From: Nemertoderma westbladi
Taxonomy: Eukaryota; Xenacoelomorpha; Nemertodermatida; Nemertodermatidae
Length of the DNA: 44,682 bases
Assembly: GCA_032718475.1 (NCBI GenBank)
Contig: JAUCBJ010003259.1
Span: forward strand, 1 to 44,682
Direction of reading: 5' to 3'
The notes beneath the pieces were generated by a model. The model did no database searches, was not told where the DNA came from, and saw only the letters and a program-made list of their open reading frames with translations. Positions 10,060 through 21,600 of this stretch are shown here, in pieces (position 1 is the stretch's first letter; each line of letters starts with the position of its first letter). Made by a program: the position numbers and the translations under genes.

Positions 10060-10730
10060 TGCGTGGGTGACAGACATACGTATTTCCTATTGATTTACAT
10101 TATTTTCTTGCATGTGGCATGATGCAATAAATAATTGGGCTATTTATTATAATATTCGTTAAAGTAATACATGCAATTATATATTTCTGTTGATTTGGTA
10201 TATCAGCTTTGTTGAATACATCTCATTATATTTTTACAGTACAGTACGAGCTAGACTATAGTATATAGATGGAGATGAATTCAGTTTGATCAATTTTATA
10301 AACGCAGCTGCAGTTACTGCACATGTGAATTTCTGTGCTCAGGCTGATATCTGTCTGGGGTGTATGTGCGTGGATAGTTGATACTTTCTGATGTAGCAAA
10401 CAAATCATAGTTTGTGTCATTGTAAACACCTAAAAGTTGGAGTATTACATTTGCCTACAATTTTGTAACTCATATAGCGGACGGTAATATGTCAAATGTT
10501 ACAGATTTCGTTTTAAGATTAAATGAAGATGAAAATGAGGACGATGTGTTTACAATTTACATCTTATTAAAAATATCAATCAAATCTAAATCTAATAATT
10601 TTTCTCTGAAGTTTTTGAATAAACGTCTATAAACATCTATAATTTTATCCACTTGTAAAAGCAAAGTAAAAATTTTTTTAACTGCGTATTTGTTGAAGTC
10701 AAATTATAATTAACATCTACCCTGCTCTTT
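10060..10730. other. Unassigned intergenic sequence
   Basis: AT-rich; no gene or recognisable repeat found on either strand. Confidence 0.45.
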
Positions 10731-11040
10731 GTGGGGCGAGCGACGAAAGTAAGCGAGCTTAGCATACAGGTACCACTAACTGAATCGGTGTGTCTGTTGA
10801 TCTGTTGTGGGGCGAGCGACGAAAGTAAGCGAGCTTAGCATACAGGTACCACTAACTCAATCGGTGTGTCTGTGGGGCGAGCCACGAAGTGAGTGAGCCT
10901 TAGCGTAGTGGTACCATTAATCAACATGTGGGGCGAGCCACGAAGTGAGTGAGCCTTAGCGTAGTGGTACCATTAATCAACCTGTGGGGCGAGCCACGAA
11001 GTGAGTGAGTCTTAGCGTAGTAGTACCATTAATCAACCTG
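10731..11040. repeat. Tandem repeat, 5 units, 56-76 bp
   Basis: Units start with 'gtggggcgag' at 10731, 10807, 10872, 10928 and 10984. Each contains 'gtaccact' or 'gtaccatt' followed by 'aa'. Units 1-2 carry 'cgacgaaagtaagcgagc' where units 3-5 carry 'ccacgaagtgagtgagcc'. A single related piece ('gtggggcgagccacgaagt') occurs at 29083-29101, so the sequence is also dispersed. Confidence 0.85.
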
Positions 11041-12069
11041 TCGTTCTGTCGTGTTCAATTTTAAACGTTAATAACTCGGCCAATCTTCGATGAAATCTAT
11101 CCAAACCTGGTACACATGTTGTTTGGCAAAAGTTTAGAAATTTTCCAAGTTGAATTTTCGTGTGGCCTTCGAGAAGCTAAGATAATAGCAGTTAATTAGT
11201 TAATTAAATTGATTACGGTAAAAACAGCACTTTCAACCTGCCTGTTAAAGGAAATTAATTATTTTACAGTATAAGACTTAAATAATTATACTTAAAAATT
11301 ATACAGATGTAATCCACATACCCCATTCTATTATAGTTTTTAATTAGTTTAAGTGATTTGCTTTAATAATTGTGTCTTTAATTGATCTAAAGTAATTAGA
11401 ACGGCATAAAAAATTGATTCTCATTAAATACTGCTCATTTATTGGTTAACATCCAAGTTGGCTCGGTGCTGGTACATAGGATGGGAAGGATGTGTGTGTA
11501 GAACAGCCAGTTGCTCTTCAATGGGAATGCGAATGTAAGTAACCACATGCAGCTAGTGGGGGTATTAATAGCTATACCCCGCCTACCGGTAGGCAATGAG
11601 TAGGCCTATCTGGCTGTCAGGCAAATTTCCATTTATTGTTTACGTGGTAACCAATGACGGCGTTAAGTAATGTCCACTAAGGGGACATTACTAATAACTA
11701 ATACATTACTACATAACACCAAATACAATACTAAATGTACAGGCCAATACAATGCTGTAATGTCCTCTAAAGTTGTATAGTGCTAAATAACAATTCGCTG
11801 TTATTACTAACGGCGTTGAGTAATGTTACAATTTTGGAATTATAGTTAATTACAAATTTGGAATCCTTGGAAAGTCACCTTTCCATTGGTATCATCTACT
11901 ATCAACAAATCACAATAAGGACGAAGAATAATTGCGGTGCGAGGTGTGGTGACTGGTGTAATGTTTAATTACTTATTAGACACTAATATATTTTAATAAT
12001 TATAATACAGTAATTAGGATGATTTTAACAATGGGCCTAAAATTACATATTGTACGATAAATAAAACAC

Positions 12070-12165
12070 GTTATTTACCTTTTCGCCCCTCGATCTGACT
12101 TATTTTCCTACCTCGCTGCGCGCGGTCGGTAAATAACAGATCTCGGGACGAACGGTAAATAAAGC
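12070..12165. repeat. Imperfect hairpin with GC-rich apex
   Basis: The left arm 'gttatttacc...cgatctg' pairs with the right arm 'cagatctcggg...ggtaaata'; the apex is 'ctcgctgcgcgcggtcgg'. It is similar in design to the hairpins at 27183-27315 and 38887-39026. Confidence 0.6.
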
Positions 12166-12625
12166 ATATTTTATTTACCGTACAATAAATAGTTATTTTT
12201 TGGTGATATTAGCAGATAATGTAGAATAAAAAAATTTGTTTCGGATGAATTGCGAATTAGTTTTGGGTTAATAAATTACATAAACTAGAGACGGGCATAG
12301 CGGACCGTGAAGCAAGTCGTAGGATAGACATAACGAGTCAAGTAAAAGTTTTTTGTTCTGTCTGATAATAAATTAGTGTGAGGGTAGTCCCGGATTTTCT
12401 AGACAACTTCAAACTATAATTATTATGTTGTAATCATCTAATGAATTATAAAAGCTGTTGTAATTATAGAAGATAGAGAGCAGTTAGCAAAGTTATTTTG
12501 TTCTATCGGATAGAGTAGTCCGAGAGGAGTCGAGGTGTCAATTGATTAATAATAATAACAGCAGTTGTTACACATTTATTAGCGGGATGATAACTATCCC
12601 TAATGCTGGGCTACGGCCAAAAAAG

Positions 12626-12651
12626 TTATTTTGCCCTAGGGCAAAATAACC
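12626..12651. repeat. 26-bp perfect palindrome
   Basis: 'gttattttgccct' is followed at once by its exact reverse complement. The half-site (gggcaaaataac) recurs near 26960-26990 and, with changes, near 27035, so it belongs to a dispersed family. Confidence 0.8.
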
Positions 12652-13261
12652 ATGTTATTCCCTCTTAGAAGTAGTGAAGTGTTACATACTGACATACAAA
12701 CATAGGAACCGGTAATGCTGCTGTACTCGTCTTAGGTCTGTTGTGTGTCACATCAGGTGTAAATCAGGTATTCAGACCACCAACTAGTTTTGTACTTCAT
12801 GTTTCATTATTATTGGGCGTTTTGTATTTCATGTTTCATTATTATTGGGCTGTGCTCCACTAGACAGCAAGGCCTATTTATGTCTCATTAATCACCTCAT
12901 TTTCATACTCATACTGACGACTTATACTGACGGCACTGACCTATGACTAAACTTTCAATTTCCACGGCAAATGAAGAGGTACCGGTGCAGTAGGCCTACA
13001 TAGTGTCACAGTCCAGAGTCGCACCGTACCAGGTCTGCAGCCTGCAGCCCTGCAGATAGGTATAGTTTGGCCTGTATTTATATAGGCTGCAAGGTACCGT
13101 ACTACCTCGTACTGCAGTGAGGCGTTTCTCCACTTCCTTCCTTCTAAATGTTAAAAAAAGATATCTAAGAATGTCGTTTAAATACGTTCGCTCCTTTCTT
13201 CGGTTTCCTTTTTAATACAGACTTTCAAACGTTTTAATATTAAAGTAAAGTAAAAAAAAGT

Positions 13262-13315
13262 ATTAACCGGTCTTCTAAGTGGAAGGTCTGGTGTTCAAGC
13301 CCCAGAACAGCCAAA
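13262..13315 (+). repeat. Possible tRNA-derived SINE fragment
   Basis: 'ctggtgttcaagccccag' has the stem, loop and GTTCAAGCC core of a tRNA T-arm (RNA polymerase III B box). No matching A box, acceptor stem or anticodon arm is seen upstream, so it is not an intact tRNA. A 5'-truncated SINE or chance similarity are both possible. Confidence 0.3.
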
Positions 13316-13852
13316 TTGTTGCTAGCTTCCAGTTGTACTGTAGGCTAATGGCAACCTGTCATGAGTTAAGGAGTAAAGAATATGGTTAGATAACCAGAGT
13401 ACTCGACCTTGGGAGTAGTGTGGTGCCTTCCCTGCGTTACAGATAATAGCCAAGAGAATGGAGCCTTTGGGTTGTTGCCTCGGGTGTTTCTTCTTACACG
13501 TTTGAATATAACTTTACGTTACTTTTATGCAGTTCTTAGCCAAAACTACATTTTCTAGACCATACTTTGATATAGTGGAGCGGAGATAGGTGTTGGTCGA
13601 CTCTAAGTGACATCATTCTTTTAAAACTGGCATAACAACCCGTTACATGGGAATATTAATGTTATTCTTATAATGTTACTATTTAGTTAGCTCAAATATA
13701 GCTCAAAGTGTGAAGAAAAAGAAGTACCTACTTTTTTCCCTAGGGAATAATAGTTAATCATACAGTAGGCCTAGGATTGCATTGAACTTACTTTTCCCGG
13801 CGAAAAATGTAAATGTGAAAATATTTTTCGTGGAATTTCTTAAACTTCATTA

Positions 13853-13857
13853 CATGT
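13853..13857. repeat. Target-site duplication, left (catgt)
   Basis: The five bases CATGT directly precede the left LTR; the same five bases follow the right LTR at 26425-26429. Five-base duplications are usual for this superfamily. Confidence 0.85.
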
Positions 13858-15060
13858 TGTTCGCGCTTTCAGACCTTTGGCAGTTTAACCCGCCAAATTA
13901 GGATGTCTTCTAGATAATAAATCGCTTTAGCCTCTAACAAGTATTTGATTCACTACACTAGTTGAAACCAATCTGTGCGCGATCATTCACCCGTTGGATA
14001 TACCCGGGAGATTGATTTCGACAGCTTAATCGTATTGCTATGTAAGCCTAATGTATTATTCGACTGACAGTATTATATAATCTCTGACAATATTATTCAC
14101 CTTCGGGAAATATTAACAGTTCCTTTAGGACGTGGCGCTCTATCTATATAAACAGAGTTATGACTTAAACTACTCACAACGATATGGCTTATTTACAATT
14201 CACATATATGGCGCATTCTTTAGGAAATGCTTCGTTATCAGTCTCACTCATACACAATGCTGCACAATACTGCACAATAATCTGCCGATCTTCACTGATT
14301 TTAGTCACATATAAAAGGAACACAGACCGACTCATGTAGGGTCTATCAAATAACATTAGATTCACTTCAAACCACTTTAACATAAGTCACAATTGTTATA
14401 TGTAACCTTTCTCTCTTACCTTCGGTATATCAAGAATATTGGGTTTCGGGGTTATTTCTCGTTATTCCAAATATAATAATTCATCAACAAATATAATGAA
14501 TAACCGACAGCAAAGCAGTAATGTTAAGTTAAGTTGCACAGTATGGGCCAGTTAACCAGTGTTAACCAGTGCAGATAACATTGAGTTACCCAGTTGGTTT
14601 GATAACGGATATATGTCCTTATAATTAAGCCTACTAGTGTAAGGCTAAAGCAGAAAAGCACAAAAATACTCCAAAGCCGTTCTTCCTGGCTTAGAATAAC
14701 CAACACTGAACACTGATAAGAATAACTATAAGAATACCAGCTACCCTTATTCTACAAAGATCTCACCCACCACAGAGAATGAGCATACAGATAGGAAATT
14801 CAGTTCAGTAGATCTGTGATAGGTCAAAATCAAAACCAACTCAAATCCTATTGGCAGATACAGAAAGCAGGGCTATGGGGCAACCTTCCCAAGCTGGTTG
14901 GACGATCAAACATAGCCCAGATCCCTTCGTACAGCAAATCAGCCAATCAGCCGGTAGCTTGCACTATTCGAGCTAGAGATCCCTTTTTGAGTATTCCAGC
15001 GCCTTGGGGGGAACTGGTTAGCAAAGCAAACGAATCAGTTATCCCACAAAAGCTTTTACA
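13858..15060 (-). repeat. LTR (3' LTR in element orientation)
   Basis: 1203 bp, nearly identical to 25222-26424. In element orientation it starts TGTAAAAGC and ends GCGAACA. Short open frames found in both LTRs are chance frames. Confidence 0.92.
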
Positions 15061-15068
15061 CCGCTCCC
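15061..15068 (-). other. Polypurine tract candidate
   Basis: On the minus strand GGGAGCGG lies directly before the 3' LTR, the position of the plus-strand primer. It is short and has one pyrimidine. Confidence 0.5.
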
Positions 15069-15138
15069 AGAAAATGGGATTTAAGTCTATAAAATATACA
15101 AAATCACAGTTTCTAAAATACGAGAATACTCTAAACAG

Positions 15139-16475
15139 TTAGTCTTTCTTGCGCAGACGGCGTTTACGCAGTTTTTTAAAGCTAGCAAGAGTCTTTTTCT
15201 CTTTGGGGCGAGCCACTTTACAAGGAGGGCTATAACTCCTGGGTGAAGGGTGCAATATGATTGCATCAGAAGGCGTGGGATTATAGTCGGGGTATCCGCC
15301 GTTTCAATATGTTTCTCCTCGAGCTGATTTTCCTCCGCTCATCGTTGGATACGTTCGTCTAAAACTCTCGCCGAGAATAGGGTCGTCCAAGTTCAATATC
15401 GTCTTAGAGACTATGGATTTCCCAATCGAACTGGGATAAAGCCAATCCGTTTACCGCTTGGACTTGCTGTTATAATTTAGGTTTATCTGAGCAAACGTAG
15501 ATTTCTTTTCTGATCTTTGTAGAATAGCGTCTATCTCTTTTCGTACAACGCTCTCCTCCACCTTGATGACAGGTGGTATCGTGTTAAACGGAAACGATTC
15601 CGATTATACGATTGAATGGCGATATCGGGTGCCCGTGCCCCAATCCGACCAGGTAAAATGGGCGGATATTTAGGGAGCCCACAACCTGAGTGCCACCGAC
15701 TAACGGTTCGGGTAACACTGGATCTCTGAACGGTAAGTACAGCTCGGGAGGATCCGTAATACTATTAGGATCGAGAGTTTGAGGTATCACTTGGGAATAA
15801 GGAGGTCTGACCGAGTATTCCGGAACTCTGATCATGGGTTTATTCAATGATCGCTTAAGGCGCGCGACCGTAGGTGATACGTCGAAAAGGTTTCGCTCGA
15901 AACTCCCATAAGTATATCGCGTAAAACTGTGTTTAGCGCAACGTCTCCGCGGATGTTTATGCCTTTCGATTTGCTGGTTAGGTCTGGGGCATTCGTCACA
16001 GTAATACCAAAGACGCACGTCTTGAAGGGGAAACGCGGGTGATCGCTCTCCAGTTTACAATATTCCTCCATCTGTTCGAAGCTATCTGGAACGACAGGTA
16101 ACGGTCGATCGGCGGTAAGATACATCATCGTAAAATAGAGCCGTTTGAGTTCCATCATAGGATCTGGATGTATACCTTGAGGATATCGAGTTTCGAGGTT
16201 TTGTTGACTGGCAACATTGAGATAGGTCTCTCTTAGGAATTCTAGATAATCGTTGAAACCGTTACGTTTATCAGGTTCTTCAACGTCTTCTCTTTCGAGT
16301 TTGTTTCGAATAGGATTTTCGCATTAGAATTTTGGTTTATCGTTTCGACTCCTCTGGGTAGGATATGTTCGATATAGTCCGTATCGCGCAAATCGATAGA
16401 ATGGTCAATGGTTAAGAAGTCCATATACATACCATTACAATGCGCGCAGCGAGCGGTGAACTCTCCACAGTCCAA
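15139..16475 (-). pseudogene. Broken ORF of unknown family near the 3' LTR of the BEL element
   Basis: A coding-like stretch of about 445 codons is spread over three frames. Frame pieces: 16475-16242 (starts LDCGEFTARCAHCNGMYMDF); about 16270-15844 (contains GFNDYLEFLRETYLN and LYFTMMYLTADRPLP); 16018-15584 (proline-rich, with VRPPYSQVIPQT); then about 15600-15139 in one frame with two in-frame stops (TAA, TGA). The last piece contains KVEESVVRKEIDAILQ and ends with a very basic tail, KKLRKRRLRKKD, at a TAA (15141-15139). No Gag, Pol or transmembrane segment is visible. The position is that of the env-like ORF in some BEL/Pao elements, but nothing supports an envelope function; a captured host or viral gene is possible. 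Confidence 0.55.
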
Positions 16476-16679
16476 CTCACGCGCAAGTTACTTCCAGGAA
16501 ATCGTAGGTTCGATATAACGACCATCATCCTTCGTAGTAGTTGGACTAGTATCACCGCGTGTCAAGCTATCAACAAACGTTTGAAAGTAGAGTATATAGC
16601 TCCCCGATACCAAGACCATCTTCTATCAACTCCGTCATATCTGCTATATATGAGTTTATCCATATTATAATGAGTTTAT

Positions 16680-18290
16680 ATTTAGGCTAGCGAGCGTCGC
16701 TGCCTACCCCAATCAGCCCCCGGACAGTGCGAGATCCTCAGCGCCGATGTGTCGTCGCCGCTGTACTTTCGCCAACGACGTAGCCGCACAACGACAACAA
16801 CAACCGGCACAAGTCACTCGACTGTCCGTCCCAAAGGCTTAGATACACCTCAGGTTCTTACTGGAGAGTTAGGGTTACTTTCACAATTGCGACTCGCTAC
16901 TGTAAACACACCTTAGTAGTAACATTCACCTATAAACTCACAAATACCACACACACAACTTGTCACAAATTACACACACTCGGGCCATTTGTCCGTTAGT
17001 CAATGCCTTCCAGAATGTCACTGTATTATTATGTATCCTTGGATACTAGCAGTGCGCTATTTATTCCCTATGCTATTCAATGGGACAAGCTTTCTATTGT
17101 ACTTTTAACTCAATTCTAATTCTAGCGTGGTTGTTGCTATGGTGACATTATGCAAAGCTAGCGGTAGAATTAGGGTAATTCCAATGCATACAGATCTGGG
17201 ATGTTATTTAATAGTAATTCTTTAATGATCAATGTTCTGTTTTATACATGACTTTATGAATTTTATCGCCTATTGACTATGTTTGGGAGACTTTCGCACA
17301 CTCATACGCATGATAAGATAAATCTCCGCTCCCGTGATCTATTAATTAATGGAATTTTGGGAATGTTATAAATTGCGTAAAAATGGCAATTTATTAAATT
17401 CATTAAAAGGCATGAATTTAAATTATTCCCTGAAATTTTATTATTTAATAATTAAATGGACATATTTTGATTCTAGAATATGTCTGGGGACACAAGATCC
17501 TTAATTCTATGACAATTGTCTTTTTAAGAATATCAGTAAATGCTACGATATCTTAATTGACTAGAATTGTTGAAGGATCTGAATTTTACAGATTTTGATT
17601 TATTAGATTTGCAAATATTAACTAATTAATATTTGAGATGGGCACCAATTTATTCCAGAACTTGTCTGGGGACGTTAACCACTGATTCTAAAATTTGTCT
17701 TTCAAGTATATCGGTGGGTGCCGCGATATCTTAATCGACTAGAATTGCAGATGGTCAAAGGGTTTAACAGATTTATTTTGCGTTATACGCTACTGTTAAA
17801 GGGACATCACGCTACTATATGTATTATTTAATATATGGTATGAGAGCAATATCGCACGAAGCAATGTCAGTGTGAAGAGGCAAGTCGTTTCCAAGGTCTA
17901 CCCAGAGCTTGGTTTAGCCGAGACACGAGGATCTGAACTTTGCATTCCTAATACTCTGCCTACCAATAATACTTAAATATAGTAGTGGCTTTATTGCACT
18001 TTAATAAGTACGGATATTTCATCTTACTGTAGTCACGTATTTGTAATGTAATACGGACAGTAAGGAAGAAGGAAAAGAATTATTTCTTGCCGTCGCACTA
18101 AATATAATATATACGTAATTACGTACGCAATAAACACGAATATATTGCACTATTCTACTAAATAATCGCTAAATAAGATTCTACTAAATTAAATAAAACG
18201 ATTATAATAAAATTACGTAGTAATACATACATAAATATAAAAATAATAAAATAATATAAAATAATAGAGTCACACACCCACTCCATATGT
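16680..18290. other. Non-coding internal region of the BEL element
   Basis: AT-rich with no convincing frame. It holds an imperfect tandem duplication with a period of 182 bp: 'tgtctggggac' occurs at 17481 and 17663, each after a TTC(T/C)AGAA motif and each followed about 70 nt later by 'cgatatcttaat'. Confidence 0.65.
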
Positions 18291-18292
18291 TG

Positions 18293-18601
18293 TTACGTTA
18301 TGGAGTCCCTAGATGTTTGAAGGATTAGGGAGGTGGTCGTGGGAAGAGAATCTTGCCTTCCACAGTTTCCGGAGAGTCCTCCATTCCCTTCCGGTAAACA
18401 CAAACGACCAGCTGGGCGATTGAGTCGCTGCATCCCGAATACAATTCCAGGTTTCCTCTTCGTCCTGGAATAGTGACGATAGAAACATCGCTCTAAGTAC
18501 ACGACGGCCTTACAAAGCCGATTCCAGGAGCTATAGTGGTCCGTCGCTCCCTGCAGGAGAGGTGAGAGTCCCTCGAGACGTCTGATGTTCCAGAGCTCCA
18601 A
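18293..18601 (-). pseudogene. Frame-shifted pre-integrase remnant of BEL pol
   Basis: This frame overlaps the end of the gag-protease frame. It contains HYSSWNRLCKAVVYLERCF, matching the 'FSSWxRLxRxxAWxLRF' region that precedes the integrase zinc finger in BEL/Pao Pol. The long frame carries the sequence before this region, so a frameshift lies near 18560-18600. The integrase zinc-binding motif and DDE core do not follow in any frame; the rest is deleted. Confidence 0.6.
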
Positions 18602-21600
18602 TCGCTCTCTCTGATCTTCATGAAGGATCCACTCGCGGTGGGGAGGTCCAGATCCACGGCGTCGTCCCTGGCAATATGTAATACCGACAGATCTATCCCG
18701 GGTTCAAATAACTCCGATCCACCCGTCCGGGTTTTAGGTTTGACATTCTCCGCTCCCTTGGCTTGTCTAATCTCAGCCGGAGTAAGATGGGGAGGCCATT
18801 CATCCTCCTTACTCAGGAAGTCGGGTTCACCTAGCCGGTCTGGAGTATCTGTCAGATCTTGAGGAGTTGCTCCTCTGGAAGCGATGTCGGCTATATTTAT
18901 CGTCTTGGGGCAATATCTCCATTGATCTACATTGGAGTTAAGATTGTCATTATCTGAGGAGTGTGGTGTTCCCTCAGTTGGGTCGTCTCCCTCACTAGTA
19001 TCGTCTTCCCATTCACTCACCTGGCAGACGCGATCTTGAAGCAGTCTTTCCCTGAGCGTTCTACGGGAAGGTCCAGTAAGGTACCAACCTACTCTAGTTC
19101 TTACCGCATAGGTCTGAAGTGGTTGCGGTTGAGTAGGTCGTTTCTCTAATGTCTCCAGCGCCTCATGCGCGTTTTGACCGATTAATATTTGTACTCCAGG
19201 ATAATCGGTGTCGAATCTAGGGATGTTAAGTTGTTGGACATGATCATCTTCGTTCCAATTATAAGGTTCCACTTGGGCGGTAGCGAAGTTCTTTATTGCC
19301 ACCATTTTGACTGACCTTATACTGTATTCTCCTAGTTTATCCTGTGGAGTGGACAACTCACCTATATAATAGTCGGCAGCTACAGTAGAATTCCAAACCT
19401 GCATGATCCCTGACATGTTTAGCTTGGTTCGGAACTTGGGTTGTCCAGCAAAGATGACTTCGGCTAGTTCTTTATCGATGAATGTTCCTGTGCTACCGGA
19501 GTCCAGGAGGGCGTTCACTATATAGCTCTTCTGAGGTCCGTGGACCCGTAACTGGACTACAGGAAATTCTCGGATTCCTATATTGGAAGTTGGCGCTTTC
19601 CAAGATGGTTGTTGATCAGAAGTAGTTAAGGTAAGGTCGCTGTCTGTGTCTTTCTCATGCATGAGTGCTCGATACACTGCGGTGGTGTTTATTAGGTAAC
19701 AGGATTCGTTTTGGTCGGAGAACTCGTCCGTATAGAATCCTTCCATCTCAGATTGATCAGTGTCGTTCACATCACTGAATTGGACATGTAGTTCGGACTC
19801 ACTTACCTGACTCGGGCTGTTTCGTTCGAATTCCGTGTGCAACAAGATATGATGTTTTGCGCCGCACTTTGCACACCTTGCGTCGGAGTAACAGGTTCGC
19901 CGTTGGTATCCTCGTCTGAGGCAATTATAACACAACCGCTTATCCCACATGACTTCACGTCTATCCTTTAGTGATTTCCTCAGGAATTTATCACACGCAT
20001 TTAAACGGTGGGGCCCGTCGCACAGCACACATTTCGGCTTGATGTTACTTACTTTAACCTGTGCTATGTGGTGCACACTTGTTCTTTCCTCGGGCTTTCT
20101 CACCTGAATTCTTTTAGGAGACGTAGGAGGGGTTTTTTGTACCGGTTCCCTTCTGTCATTGGGTCGAGACTTGGATTTACTTACCTGGTCTTTAGGCGTT
20201 TTATTGACATAATAAGATCTTTCAGTGTCTTTCCCGCTGTCCTCTCCTTGAGAGGTTTGGCTTTCGCCGTCGTCTGTATAACACATTGGTGTTACCCTTC
20301 TCCTAGAAACGGGTTTCTCACTTACCTTGTTTTCCAATGTCTTCTCTCTGGACTGCCTTAGGAGCTGTAATTTGACTTCTCTATCTAAGAATGACATGAG
20401 ATCAGTCATGGTAGGGTCTCGTCGTTGTTGTTCCATCATATATAACACTTTCTTATCCCAGCGTGTACCTACTCCACCCTTCGGTAAAGTAGAAGCCACT
20501 GCTCTAATAACCATAGCACTCTGATACTCATGAGACTTACCTAGCCAATCTAATTGTCTGCAGATCTCCTGAATTTCATCGGAAAACTCTATAATCCCGT
20601 TGCTAATAAACTTTCGGGGCGCTACCAACTTTGCATACAAATACCCAGCTATGTTATTCCTATTACCATACCTGATGTTTAGTGTATCCCAAACTTGTCT
20701 TAATCCGTCTGGATGTCCAATAAACTTTAACGCCATTAACTTGGGAGATCCTTCCAAGCACTCGATGAGGAATCTAAGTTTCTCTCCATTAGATAGTACA
20801 GAGTTCTGTATGTTATCTTTGTAATATTCATTAAAAGGTAACCATTTCATCTCATCTCCATTGAACTTGACGATCTCTCCAACCTTTACCGCTTGTCGGG
20901 CTTCGGTTCTAGCCATTTGGCGTGTAAAACTTTCTTGAGCCATCGTATTATTGAATAGAGAATTATCGGTATATAAGTTTCTCGGATTATTATCAAGTCT
21001 AGATGAGATATCATTATCAACAGGTTTATAATTACCCTTAATAGGGTTTACTATAGGAGTTTCTATTTCGCTAGCAGTATAGATGCGTGTAGGCTCCACA
21101 CCTTGCGCATGGGATACTTCAGACCTAACGGGTTGACACATTGTTACAGGGGGTGGTGGTATACTCTTTTGTGTGTTCACTAATTTATCGCGCTCTAGCA
21201 CGATACTTTGCGGCACTTCTTGCAACTCTAGTCTACTTTCCCTTACTGTGCCCTTGAATTGCTGAACAGTCTCCTGCATCTGCCCGAGCAGGAGATCCAT
21301 CCCCCGCCGTCTCTCGTCCACCCATTCGACCGCCGAAGCGGGAGTCGCCAACGTTGTAGCGGGCGGACGAGGGACAACGGGCGACAAATTATGAATATTT
21401 CGCTCGGGGTCCAGGACTTGAACTGTCTCCTGGGCAGTTCTACGGGGCACAGGTAGCTTAGTGCTATGCAGAGGGAATTTAGAGGTAACTTCAGGGAGTA
21501 CAGGTGTGTCTATCACCGAAGGGGTGATTTCGAGAACAGGCCTAATTATTTCAGGCTCATCTACTATAGTAGGGAGTCTTTCTATTTTAATTATTTGGTC

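Larger units (their letters stand above)
11041..13852. other. Repeat-rich intergenic region left of the retrotransposon
   Basis: No gene is recognised. It contains the hairpin at 12070-12165, the palindrome at 12626-12651, a direct duplication ('tgtatttcatgtttcattat' near 12820 and a near copy just before), and the SINE-like segment at 13262-13315. Confidence 0.5.

Noticed and set aside
13262-13315. Intact tRNA gene
   Set aside because: Only a T-arm-like segment is present; no acceptor stem, D-arm or anticodon arm can be formed.
14132-15142. Short frames inside the left LTR, all repeated in the right LTR
   Set aside because: They lie in LTRs, have no coding features, and are duplicated only because the LTRs are.
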